Source of the DNA: CAZGOM01 sp964542875
GTDB taxonomy: Bacteria; Planctomycetota; Phycisphaerae; Phycisphaerales; Phycisphaeraceae
Assembly: GCA_964542875.1 (NCBI GenBank)
Contig: CAZIWA010000127.1
Location: forward strand, 1-15,762
Direction of reading: 5' to 3'
DNA: 15,762 nucleotides
Shown: one piece after another, positions 6,910 to 13,981 of the stretch
Layout of the letters: every line of letters begins with the position of its first letter
Numbering within the stretch: the stretch's first letter is position 1
Translations under genes and position numbers: made by a program
The notes under the pieces: model-generated
Database searches by the model: none
Seen by the model: only the letters and a program-made list of their open reading frames with translations
Told to the model about the DNA's origin: nothing

Positions 6910-8124
6910 ATGAAATTGAGTGTCCTGCCAGGTGAGAAGTTTTCGTGTCATGGATGCAGCGATTGCTGCCGCGACTGGCATGTGGAACTGGTGGAGGGGG
7001 AAGAGGCGCGGCTGACGGGGTTGAGTTGGCCTGCGGGCGATGAACTGGCCGGGAAAAACGTGGTGATGCGGCACGCGGGCAAGAAGTACCTTTCGCATCG
7101 GGCCGACGGAAGCTGCGTGTATCTGAATCTTCAAACCAACAGGTGCCGGGTGCATGAGGCGTTTGGCGCGAATGTAAAGCCCGCGGGGTGCAGGCTGTTT
7201 CCATTCAACCTGGTGAAGACGTTCGACACCCAAGTGACGGTGACGGCTCGGTACGAGTGCCCTTCGGTGCAGAAGAATGTCGGGGCCGAACAGGCCCAAG
7301 CCGCGGCGGAACTGATGCAATTACTCAAGGCCACGGGGGCGGGGCCGGGGTTTGATGAACGTGTCACGTGCATGCTGGAGCAGGAACAGGTGGAGGCGAT
7401 CGCCGGGTTTGCTTCGGCAATGCTGGGGACGTTCGCCAGCGATGCGCAGAAAGCGATGTTTTTGTATGCGTTGTGCGAGTGGCTCTCGAGCGTGAGGGTG
7501 GGGGAACTGGATCGGGAGATGCTGGCACGGGCGTATCCGACGATCCGGGGTGCGGTGGAAGGGATTGATTCAAGCAAGACAAGCCCGCCCGGGGCGGCGC
7601 AGCGGCTGGCGTTCCGGACGCTGTGGGCGATGTACCTGCGGCGGGATGAGGACGTGCTCAACAAGCGCGCCGGGCGCGTGAGCCGGGCGGCGGCGCTGGC
7701 GCGGGTGTCTCTGCTGGGGTGGGGTGGGATGACGAGCCTGGGGCTGAAAAACCCTCAAGGGTCGATTCGGCGGGCGAAGCTGTTTAGCGGCAAGCGGCAG
7801 CCCGTGGAACCGGGCGCATTCGCCACGCATTGGCGGATGGTGCGCAACAAGCTGGACTCATTGCAGTTCATGGGGTCGGCGAATCACAACAAGAACATGC
7901 TGGAGGGGATTCGGTCGCTGGCGCTTTTGTATCCGCTTGTGTGTGCGACGGCGCGGGCGCGGGCGGGTGACCGGGCGGTGAATGAAGTAGATGTGCGGTC
8001 TGGGGTGGCGGCGATCGAGCATGCCTTTGGGCGTGCGCCGATGCTGGCGCTGGGGCCGGCGCAGATGCTGGAAGGGACACTGCTGGAGGCAGAGGCGTTT
8101 GTGCGGGTGGTGGCGTGGGTGTGA
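6910..8124 (+). CDS. YkgJ-type CxxCxxCC cysteine-cluster protein with long C-terminal extension
   Basis: A 404-residue protein. The N-terminal ~120 residues carry the metal-chelating cluster of the YkgJ/CxxCxxCC family: Cys13, Cys16, Cys19 and Cys20 (CHGCSDCC), then Cys69 (GSCVYL), Cys79 (NRCRVH), Cys94 (AGCRLFPF) and Cys117 (YECPSV), consistent with an iron or zinc site. Residues 121-404 are alanine- and leucine-rich, probably all helical, and I recognise no domain in them. Salmonella flagellin lysine methylase FliB also carries such a cluster and is of similar length, but no flagellar gene is nearby, so that function should not be assumed. The ATG at 6910 is chosen because the family motif begins ten residues later; AAAGG at 6891 is 14 nt away, so the ribosome site is poor. 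An in-frame ATG at 6853 would place the start upstream of the predicted transcript start. Confidence 0.8.
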   Translation: MKLSVLPGEKFSCHGCSDCCRDWHVELVEGEEARLTGLSWPAGDELAGKNVVMRHAGKKYLSHRADGSCVYLNLQTNRCRVHEAFGANVKPAGCRLFPFNLVKTFDTQVTVTARYECPSVQKNVGAEQAQAAAELMQLLKATGAGPGFDERVTCMLEQEQVEAIAGFASAMLGTFASDAQKAMFLYALCEWLSSVRVGELDREMLARAYPTIRGAVEGIDSSKTSPPGAAQRLAFRTLWAMYLRRDEDVLNKRAGRVSRAAALARVSLLGWGGMTSLGLKNPQGSIRRAKLFSGKRQPVEPGAFATHWRMVRNKLDSLQFMGSANHNKNMLEGIRSLALLYPLVCATARARAGDRAVNEVDVRSGVAAIEHAFGRAPMLALGPAQMLEGTLLEAEAFVRVVAWV

Positions 8125-8257
8125 GCGAGGGGGTGGCTAAGTTGAAGAGGATGCCCAGGGGTGTTTGAGAAAAAGCCTGCGGCGGTGAAATAATGAGGGT
8201 AAGGTAAGCAGGATGATTGACGTGTTTGAATCGTCTCTCTAACCAAAGGAAGTGGTC

Positions 8258-9106
8258 ATGATTTCACATAAGTTGCGTATCGGGTTTGTGGCGCAGGCAG
8301 TGGTCGCAGCGGCGGGGATGTGTTTTTTCGCTTCTGGTGCGTTTGCGGGTTGGGTGATTGAATCCGAAAACGATGCGCCCAAGACGCAGGGGCCGGGAGG
8401 CAAGCCGGGTGCGCCCAGCGCGCCGGGTTCCAAGGAAGGGCACGAGACGCAGAAGCTGACGATGAAACTGCAGGACAAGATGACCCGGATGGACGCCGAT
8501 GCGGTTTCGATCATTTTCGACGGGGAGGCCGGCGACCAGATGATTCTGATCCATGAGAAGAAGACCTATCTGAAGATGTCGGCGGAGCAGATGAAGGAAA
8601 TGCGCGAGATGATGGAAAAGCTGCAGGCCAAGGAGGCGGCAGGGGCTTCGGACGAAGTGGTGAAGGCGACGGCCACGGGGAAGACGGACAAGATCAACGG
8701 GTTCAACGTGGAAGAGTATGTGGCGCAGTTTCCCACGCGGAAGGTGACTTACTGGGTGACCAAGGACGGCGTGAATGTCGAGCGGATGCGTGACGCGATG
8801 CTGGATGCGTTCAGCCGTTTGCAACCGACGTCCGCCAACAAGCTGGACTTCAAGAGCCTGCCGGGGTACCCGATCCGGACGATCGAAGAGAGCCAGGACA
8901 GGAAGATTACATTGCCAAATGGGCAGTCGGTGACGATTCCCGGCGGCAAGACGACCCATACGGTGAAGTCGATCAAGGAAGAAGCGATCGATGGCGGCGT
9001 GTTTAAGGTGCCTGGGGACTACACGCTGATGCAGCAGCCGAAGATGCCCACGGGTGCGGGTGCGCCGGGTGGGGCGACGCGTCCGCCTGCGGTGAAGAAG
9101 CCTTGA
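8258..9106 (+). CDS. Secreted DUF4412 domain-containing protein
   Basis: A 282-residue protein with a clear Sec signal peptide: basic start MISHKLR, a hydrophobic core, and a predicted cleavage after AFA at residue 30. A Pro/Gly-rich linker (40-60) is followed by the DUF4412 region (~65-250), with the family's conserved pattern: an early segment describing a substance or film (SIIFDGEAGDQMILIHEKKTY), a Met/Glu-rich helix (110-127), the TGKTDKINGFNVEEY segment (140-154) and a strand reading YWVTKDG. The C-terminus (255-282) is a Pro/Gly/Ala tail. DUF4412 proteins are periplasmic or exported and have no established function. The ATG at 8258 is chosen over the GTG at 8252 because AAAGGA ends at 8250, 7 nt upstream. 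It is a single gene, closed by the shared terminator at 9192-9235. Confidence 0.82.
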   Translation: MISHKLRIGFVAQAVVAAAGMCFFASGAFAGWVIESENDAPKTQGPGGKPGAPSAPGSKEGHETQKLTMKLQDKMTRMDADAVSIIFDGEAGDQMILIHEKKTYLKMSAEQMKEMREMMEKLQAKEAAGASDEVVKATATGKTDKINGFNVEEYVAQFPTRKVTYWVTKDGVNVERMRDAMLDAFSRLQPTSANKLDFKSLPGYPIRTIEESQDRKITLPNGQSVTIPGGKTTHTVKSIKEEAIDGGVFKVPGDYTLMQQPKMPTGAGAPGGATRPPAVKKP

Positions 9107-9191
9107 GGGATTTGTAATTTGTAGAGTTTAGTTTTAAGGCCTGAAATTAAGGGGTGAATCCAACAGGGTGTCCCTGGAAATACCTGTGAAG

Positions 9192-9235
9192 AAAAACACC
9201 CGGGCCGGCGAGGGATCGCTGGTCCGGGTGTTTTT
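9192..9235. terminator. Bidirectional terminator between convergent genes
   Basis: A near-perfect 19-20 bp stem: AAAAACACCCGG (9192-9203) pairs with CCGGGTGTTTTT (9224-9235), and the inner CCGGCGA (9205-9211) pairs with TCGCTGG (9216-9222) with one G-T wobble, closing on a GGGA loop. A-run on one side and T-run on the other make it work for both the DUF4412 gene and the reverse gene ending at 9256. Confidence 0.93.
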
Positions 9236-9255
9236 GTTGGCGGAGTGGGGAGTGG

Positions 9256-9852
9256 TTATTTGGCGGGGAGGATGATCTTGAAGTCGCTGATGCAGAATTT
9301 GCCGGTGACTTCAGCGCCGAAGCCGATGAAGGAGAAGCCGTAGCTTTCGGCGTTGGCGAGGGCTTTTTCAAGTGTGCCGGAGTTTTGGTTGCGGGGCCAG
9401 GAGTGGTGCCACTTTTTTTCGTTGTTGGGAAGATTGATGATGACGGGGTCTTTGGACCAGGCGTTGGGGGTGATGGGGAGGTGTTGGCTGTCGAGGTGCC
9501 AGCGGCCGCCGTTGTAGTGGACCCAGAAGAGACAGTGGGCGGTGTTGAGGTTCAGGTCGTCGCCGCGGAGATAGACGGAGACCTGTGCGTTGCGGAGGTC
9601 GATGGGGTCGAGGTTCATCCAGGAGCGGTAGTGAAGGAGGGGGAGGATGGAGAGGGGGTTTTCGGGGGTGTCAGCGGACCAGCGGACGTGATCGACCCAG
9701 ATGTAGTTTCGGCCGGTGGCGGGGTCGGTGGCCTTGGTGGGGTAGATGAAGATGTTCCGGCCGCCTGCGATCATGGAGGCGTGGTAGTCGTAAGCGGCCC
9801 AGGCGTCGGGGCCTTTGGCGAAGGTGTTGTGGACGATGGGGTTTTGAGACAT
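9256..9852 (-). CDS. Hypothetical protein, possible jelly-roll carbohydrate-binding fold
   Basis: A 198-residue protein I do not recognise. It is rich in aromatic residues (many Trp and Tyr), lacks a signal peptide and membrane segments, and appears largely beta-stranded: NIFIYPTK (33-40), NYIWVDHVRW (49-58), VSVYLRGDDL (91-100), HCLFWVHYNGGRWHL (106-120) and a last strand pair GFSFIGFGAEVTGKFCISDFKI (172-193). The closing pattern, with a conserved Asp-Phe just before the end, resembles galactose-binding-like or laminin-G-like jelly rolls that bind sugars; this is inference from pattern only. The ATG at 9852 is preferred because AGGAA lies 6 nt upstream; the open frame extends to 9963 through the terminator of the next gene, which rules out the longer start. 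A stem-loop isolates it from the methyltransferase gene upstream. Confidence 0.7.
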   Translation of the reverse strand: MSQNPIVHNTFAKGPDAWAAYDYHASMIAGGRNIFIYPTKATDPATGRNYIWVDHVRWSADTPENPLSILPLLHYRSWMNLDPIDLRNAQVSVYLRGDDLNLNTAHCLFWVHYNGGRWHLDSQHLPITPNAWSKDPVIINLPNNEKKWHHSWPRNQNSGTLEKALANAESYGFSFIGFGAEVTGKFCISDFKIILPAK

Positions 9853-9961
9853 GGTTGTTCCTGGAAGGGTGTGGGTTTGGACAAGTAATAGAAGGTTATC
9901 TAATGCCGAAAATGATGCAAGGGGTGTGGAAGAGGAGGTTTCGTGTCCCGTGTCCAAAACC

Positions 9962-9995
9962 AAAGAGGTTCGGAGTCTAAACTCCGAACCTCTTT
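9962..9995 (-). terminator. Terminator of the O-methyltransferase gene
   Basis: A 15-bp perfect stem (9962-9976 AAAGAGGTTCGGAGT with 9981-9995) and a 4-nt CTAA loop, 42 bp after the methyltransferase stop codon on the reverse strand. On that strand the stem is followed by a T-rich GGTTTTGG tract. The stem is symmetrical, with T5 also present on the forward side. Confidence 0.87.
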
Positions 9996-10037
9996 GTGTT
10001 TTTGCCTTAACGACGCGGGTCAGCGGACGCGGGACGG

Positions 10038-11060
10038 TTAGGCTTTCCTGGCTTCGATGATGCTGATTTCGGTGGACTTGGTGGGGGTGATGCTGGTGAT
10101 TTTGAGTCCGGCTTTGGCGAGGAGGGCTTCGTATTGGGCGCGGGTGCGTTCGAGGCCGCCTGGGATGAGGAACATGTTGATGTCGAGGAGCTTGGTGAAG
10201 GAGGGATTGTTGCCGGGTTCGACGATGGCTTCGAGGATGAGGAGTTTGGAGGTGGGGGCCATGGCGGCGGCGGTGTTCTTGAGGATGAGGGTGGATTTTT
10301 CGTCGTCCCAGTCGTGGATGATGTGGCGCATCATGTAGGTGTCGGAGCCGGAGGGGATGGATTCGAAGAAGCTTCCGCCTTGGGTTTTGCAGCGGTTGGT
10401 TAGGCCTGCGGAGGCGAGGTTTGCCTGGGCGCGCTGGACGACGGAGGGGAGATCAAAGAGTGTGCCTTGGATGTTCGAGTGGCGTTTGAGGACGGCGGTG
10501 AGGAGTGAGCCGTTTCCGCCGCCGATGTCGGTGATGGATTTGGATTTGGAGAAGTCGTAGGTGTCGACGGCGGCGTCGGCTTCGCGGCCGTGGGCGCCGA
10601 CCATGGCTTTGTCGAAGGTTTTGGCCTTTTCGGGGTCTTTGGTGAGCCAGTCGAAGAAGGGTGCGCCGTGGATTTTGTCGAACATGAGATGGCCGGTTTT
10701 GACGCCTTCAAGGAGCTGGTCCCAGGTGGCATCGAGGCATTCAACGTTCATGATGGCCATGGCGCGCTGGGAGCCGGGGAGGTCGTCGCGGAGCGTGTCG
10801 CCCAGGGGTGTGAGTGTGAACTGGCCGGAAGTGTTTTCGGCGAAGACGCCGAGACTGGCGAGCGCGCGGAGAACGCGAAAGAGCGTGGGCTGGTGAGTGC
10901 CGGTGAGGGAGGCGAGCTCCTGGGCGGTTTTGGGGCCCGAGACGAGGTGGCCGGCGATGTCCAGCTTGGCGGCAACATAGACGAGCTGAGAGACCCAGTT
11001 ACCGATGATGTAGAAGCCCATGGTTTCATGGACAGGGGGTTTGGAAGTCTGATTGGACAT
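10038..11060 (-). CDS. SAM-dependent O-methyltransferase (acetylserotonin O-methyltransferase-like, Methyltransf_2)
   Basis: A 340-residue cytosolic protein of standard length for this class. The N-terminal ~15-100 is the winged-helix dimerisation domain (TAQELASLTGTHQPTLFRVLRALASLG pattern at 45-71). The C-terminal Rossmann domain carries the SAM-binding loop DIGGGNG (178-184), the acidic motif FDLP (202-205) and the catalytic histidine region RHIIHDWDDE (245-254), where His249 matches the base that deprotonates the acceptor hydroxyl. The family methylates phenolic or other hydroxyl groups in natural-product pathways; no biosynthetic gene sits next to it, so the acceptor cannot be named. GGAG lies 8 nt before the ATG at 11060. 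It is transcribed alone and ends in the stem-loop at 9962-9995. Confidence 0.9.
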   Translation of the reverse strand: MSNQTSKPPVHETMGFYIIGNWVSQLVYVAAKLDIAGHLVSGPKTAQELASLTGTHQPTLFRVLRALASLGVFAENTSGQFTLTPLGDTLRDDLPGSQRAMAIMNVECLDATWDQLLEGVKTGHLMFDKIHGAPFFDWLTKDPEKAKTFDKAMVGAHGREADAAVDTYDFSKSKSITDIGGGNGSLLTAVLKRHSNIQGTLFDLPSVVQRAQANLASAGLTNRCKTQGGSFFESIPSGSDTYMMRHIIHDWDDEKSTLILKNTAAAMAPTSKLLILEAIVEPGNNPSFTKLLDINMFLIPGGLERTRAQYEALLAKAGLKITSITPTKSTEISIIEARKA

Positions 11061-11132
11061 CGCGGGACTCCTTGCAATGTGTGGGAATGGGATGGGGCGG
11101 TTAAAGCGATATTGAACGCCCGGTGAGGAAAG

Positions 11133-11163
11133 TTTTTTAACAGGATTGATGGGATTTACAAGG
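11133..11163. repeat. Degenerate ~10-bp tandem tract of TTAACAGGATT type
   Basis: The tract reads TTTTTTAACAGGATT followed by GATGGGATT and TACAAGG, that is degenerate (A/T)ACAGGATT-like units of about 10 bp behind a T6 run. From memory, tracts of the form TTTTTAACAGGATTAACAGGATTTACAGG are scattered between genes in related bacteria. No coding or terminator function is apparent. Confidence 0.5.
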
Positions 11164-11262
11164 GTGCAAGATGCAGGAGGGATTCGGGGCCAAGACAGTG
11201 GATTTGAGCAGGTAACCGGCGTGGGCGGAAGTTTTGAGAAAATGTGGGTATTAAGGAACCCA

Positions 11263-11289
11263 AAACCGGTTTATGTCGTCTAGTATAAG
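11263..11289 (+). promoter_or_regulatory. Putative promoter and palindromic operator of the DUF4838 gene
   Basis: The perfect 10-bp palindrome AAACCGGTTT (11263-11272) lies 11 bp upstream of a TATAAG -10 candidate (11284-11289). With a start near 11296 the palindrome would occupy about -33 to -24, where a bound protein would block RNA polymerase. A CG-centred palindrome with flanking A and T is typical of LacI/GalR-family operators. No good -35 hexamer is visible. No LacI-type gene is in the window. Confidence 0.45.
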
Positions 11290-11322
11290 TGTCTCGAATC
11301 AATTTCAGCCAAAGGTTTCATT

Positions 11323-13683
11323 ATGACGATCAAACGGTCTTCTTTAATCAAGTGGGTGGGCGCCGCAAGTGTGGCGATGGCGGCTGGTTTTGCCAGCCAG
11401 GCGCATGCACAGACAGTGCTGGTGAAGGATGGGCAGCCTGCGGCATCGATTGTGCTGCCGCCGGAGCCGAGTGTCGATGAGAAGCTGGCAGCGCAGGAAA
11501 TTCAGACGCACCTGGAGATGATGTCTGGCGCGAAGCTGCCGATCGTGGAGAAAGCCGCGGACGCCAAGGGGGTGCCGATTTTCATCGGCAAGGCAGGGGC
11601 GAACTATTCAGAAGCGAAACTCCAGGCCAAGAGCAAAGACCCGTTTACGCTGCGCGTGCTGGTGACGCCCAAGGCGGTGGAGCTTTCGGGGAACACTCAG
11701 GATGGGACGCTGTCTGCGGCGTATGAACTGCTGGAGCAGCTTGGGGTGCGATGGTTTTATCCGGGCCCGCTGGGGACGGATGTGCCCAGCAGCAAGACCG
11801 TGATCGCCAAAGAGCAGGATTTTGTGGATGCGCCGCTTTATCGCGGGCGCGTGCTGCAGGCGGTGGGCGAGAAGGAATGGGAACCGCGGATGCGGCTGGG
11901 CGGGTTTGGCGCGGGGGCGCACGGGCTGGGGCCGGAATTTGACAACAAGAAAGAGCCGGAGCTGTTTAACCAGGAAAAGGGGAAGGCGACCAACCAGGAA
12001 AAGGTGAGTGAGCCGGAAGTGCTCAAACGCGTGATCGCCTACTGGCGGGAGAAACTGAAGCAGAACCCGAACTTGGAAGTGGTGAACGTGGGACCGCATG
12101 ACGGGGCGGGGTTTGGCAACGACCCGTGGGATGCGGATGACTTTGACCCGATCATGGGGAAAGTGGCGACGACTGACCGGTATGTGAAGTTCTTCAACCT
12201 GATTCTGGCGGACCTGCAGAAGGACTACCCGAACGTGGGGCTGGCGTTTTACGCGTACACGCAGGAAATGCGCCCGCCTGTGCGGGAGACGCCCAACCCG
12301 AAGATTCTGCCGATGCTGGCGGCGATCGGGCTGGACCGGTTCCACTCGATCAACAATCCGCTTTCGTGGGAGAAGAAATACCTCAAGACGGTGATCGAAG
12401 GGTGGCAGGCCAAAGGCGTGAACATGATGTTCCGCGGGTACCTGTTCAACCTGGCGGACCATGGGCTGCCGTTCTCCATGATCGACATCGTGAAGGAAGA
12501 ATGGCCGTACTACTACGACAAGGGCTTTATCGCGATGCGTGCGGAATGCATCGTGAACTGGGCATACCACGGGCCGGCGCTGTACTTGGCGGCGAAGCTG
12601 TACTGGAACCCCAAAGCGGATTCCAAGGCGATCCTGGATGAATACTTCGTCCGGCTTTACGGGCCGGCTTCGAAGGCGATGAAAGAGCACTTCGACATCG
12701 TGGAGAACGCCTACATCCACTCCGACTACTACACGGGCAATGTGTTTGACGTGCCCAAGATCCTCACGCCCGCGGTGCGCAAGGAGATGGAACGGACACT
12801 GAAGGAAGCCGAAGCCGCGGCCAAGAACGATGCCAAGTACAGGGACCGGGTGGCGATGATCCGGCTTGGGTTTGAGTATGGCGAGGCGAACTTCAAGATG
12901 ATGGATGCGTTCAACCGGTGCGACTTTAAGGAAGCCAAGTTTTATCACGACAAGATTCTTAACGAGCTGATTCCCGCGTGTACCGCGCATCGGCCGAGCG
13001 TGATCGCCACACGCAGCCATGTGGGGTACTTCAAGCGGTTCTGGAGCCGGAGCGTGGAACACGCGGCGGCGAGAATCGTGAATGGGCGGGAGATCGCCAC
13101 GGTGCTGCCGGATGAATGGCTGACCTTCCTGGACCCGTATAACGCGGGCGAAAAGCTTTACCTGCAGGACCCCGCCAACGGGACCAAGAGCTGGCGGCCG
13201 ATGAAGACGTGGTCTGAATCCAGCTCCAATCAGGGGATGCGGTACTACAAGGCGTCGATCTGGTATCGGTCGACCCTGAAAGTGGACAAAAAGTTTGAAG
13301 GCCGGAAGCTGCGGTTCTGGATGGGCGGGGTGGACGATACGCCTCGGGTTTGGATCGACGGCAAAGAACTGCCGCTGATATCCAAGGGTGCTGCGCCGAT
13401 CGGCGTGCCGTGGGAATTTGATGCCACGAGCGCAGTGGTGCTGGGCAAGGACCAGGTGGTGGTGGTGAAGGTGTCGGACAACGCCGTGAATGAACTGGGC
13501 ACGGTGGGCATCACCGGCCCGATCATGGTGTGGGCGGAGCCTGTGGGCGCGCCTGACCCGGCGCCCGTGACGCCTGCTGCCAAGCCTGCACCGGCCGCCA
13601 AGCCGGCGCCCAAGGCCAAAGAGCCAGTGAAGCCGAAGGAAGAACCCAAGGCGAAAGAACCGATCGACAAAGACCACATGTGA
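11323..13683 (+). CDS. Secreted DUF4838 domain-containing glycoside hydrolase-like protein
   Basis: A 786-residue exported protein. Residues 1-29 are a Sec signal peptide (MTIKRSS..., cleavage after AHA). Residues ~35-170 resemble the N-terminal alpha/beta domain of GH67/GH20-type enzymes (EKLAAQEIQTHLEMMSG, VPIFIGKAG, GVRWFYPGPLGTDVP). Residues ~230-480 match DUF4838, a putative TIM-barrel catalytic domain rich in acids and aromatics (VNVGPHDGAGF, LAFYAYTQEM, RFHSINNP, WAYHGPALYLAAKLYWNP). A helical stretch (480-590) and a GH2-like jelly roll (~640-740, with FWMGGVDDTPRVWIDGKEL) follow. The tail 742-786 is a Pro/Ala/Lys/Glu low-complexity segment. DUF4838 proteins are predicted polysaccharide-degrading enzymes; activity and substrate are not established. 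ATG at 11323 has AAAGG 7 nt upstream. Likely repressor-controlled through the palindrome at 11263. Confidence 0.87.
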   Translation: MTIKRSSLIKWVGAASVAMAAGFASQAHAQTVLVKDGQPAASIVLPPEPSVDEKLAAQEIQTHLEMMSGAKLPIVEKAADAKGVPIFIGKAGANYSEAKLQAKSKDPFTLRVLVTPKAVELSGNTQDGTLSAAYELLEQLGVRWFYPGPLGTDVPSSKTVIAKEQDFVDAPLYRGRVLQAVGEKEWEPRMRLGGFGAGAHGLGPEFDNKKEPELFNQEKGKATNQEKVSEPEVLKRVIAYWREKLKQNPNLEVVNVGPHDGAGFGNDPWDADDFDPIMGKVATTDRYVKFFNLILADLQKDYPNVGLAFYAYTQEMRPPVRETPNPKILPMLAAIGLDRFHSINNPLSWEKKYLKTVIEGWQAKGVNMMFRGYLFNLADHGLPFSMIDIVKEEWPYYYDKGFIAMRAECIVNWAYHGPALYLAAKLYWNPKADSKAILDEYFVRLYGPASKAMKEHFDIVENAYIHSDYYTGNVFDVPKILTPAVRKEMERTLKEAEAAAKNDAKYRDRVAMIRLGFEYGEANFKMMDAFNRCDFKEAKFYHDKILNELIPACTAHRPSVIATRSHVGYFKRFWSRSVEHAAARIVNGREIATVLPDEWLTFLDPYNAGEKLYLQDPANGTKSWRPMKTWSESSSNQGMRYYKASIWYRSTLKVDKKFEGRKLRFWMGGVDDTPRVWIDGKELPLISKGAAPIGVPWEFDATSAVVLGKDQVVVVKVSDNAVNELGTVGITGPIMVWAEPVGAPDPAPVTPAAKPAPAAKPAPKAKEPVKPKEEPKAKEPIDKDHM

Positions 13684-13729
13684 AGCAAGCACACGCCTGC
13701 TTGAAGTGAAAACTTTGGTTGAAGCAGGG

Positions 13730-13759
13730 ACAGCCCCGGTAAGCGCCGGGGCTGTTTTT
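13730..13759 (+). terminator. Rho-independent terminator of the DUF4838 gene
   Basis: A 10-bp stem (ACAGCCCCGG at 13730-13739 with CCGGGGCTGT at 13746-13755), a 6-nt loop and a T5 tail. A weaker 6-bp hairpin (CAAGCA 13686-13691 with TGCTTG 13698-13703) lies just after the stop codon. Confidence 0.92.
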
Positions 13760-13822
13760 ATGTGGTGACGGGTGCATGACGGATTCGTTGTGGAGAGCAG
13801 ATTCAGGGAGATTTGCGACTGA

Positions 13823-13912
13823 AGGGTTTACTTATGTCGGTGAAGGTGGTTAATCGGGAGCCGGCGGGACGCCGGCGCTCCCGGTGCAGAGGCAGAGTCT
13901 GTCATGCACCCT
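13823..13912. repeat. Dispersed ~90-bp repeat with GC-rich hairpin, copy 1
   Basis: It aligns without gaps to 15548-15637 (offset 1725), with about 74 of 90 positions identical by hand count. The core is GCCGGCG-GGA-CGCCGGC flanked by GGGA and TCCC, which fold into a hairpin with a 2-nt bulge. It sits in a non-coding gap, 13 bp before the marR promoter. Differences between the copies are mostly transitions and lie outside the hairpin core. Confidence 0.8.
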
Positions 13913-13925
13913 GTGATGATGGGGG

Positions 13926-13953
13926 TTGACAGGGCGGAGCGGGGGTTTATCAT
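13926..13953 (+). promoter_or_regulatory. Promoter of the marR-DUF1398 operon
   Basis: A perfect -35 TTGACA (13926-13931), a 16-bp spacer and a -10 TATCAT (13948-13953, five of six consensus). Predicted start near 13960, immediately before or inside the palindromic operator. Confidence 0.78.
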
Positions 13954-13960
13954 GGGCTAA

Positions 13961-13980
13961 ATAGTTTCCAAGGAAACTAT
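13961..13980. promoter_or_regulatory. Palindromic operator for the MarR regulator
   Basis: Two perfect 9-bp half sites, ATAGTTTCC (13961-13969) and GGAAACTAT (13972-13980), with an AA spacer. It begins at the predicted transcription start, includes the AAGGA ribosome site (13970-13974) and ends one base before the marR ATG. The position fits autorepression, the usual mode of MarR proteins. Confidence 0.8.
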
Positions 13981-13981
13981 T

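Noticed and set aside
6910..8124. Flagellin lysine N-methylase (FliB)
   Set aside because: Only the cysteine cluster and overall length are similar; no flagellar context and no further motif support it.
8217..8246. TTGACG-based promoter for the DUF4412 gene
   Set aside because: No acceptable -10 box lies 16-18 bp downstream, and the start would overlap the ribosome site.
11608..13692. 694-codon open frame on the reverse strand
   Set aside because: It is antisense to the DUF4838 gene, Arg/His/Pro-rich without any family pattern, and arises from the GC-rich codon use of the real gene.
13823..13912. Rho-independent terminator formed by the repeat hairpin
   Set aside because: No T run follows the stem on either strand, and the DUF4838 gene already ends in a strong terminator at 13730-13759.
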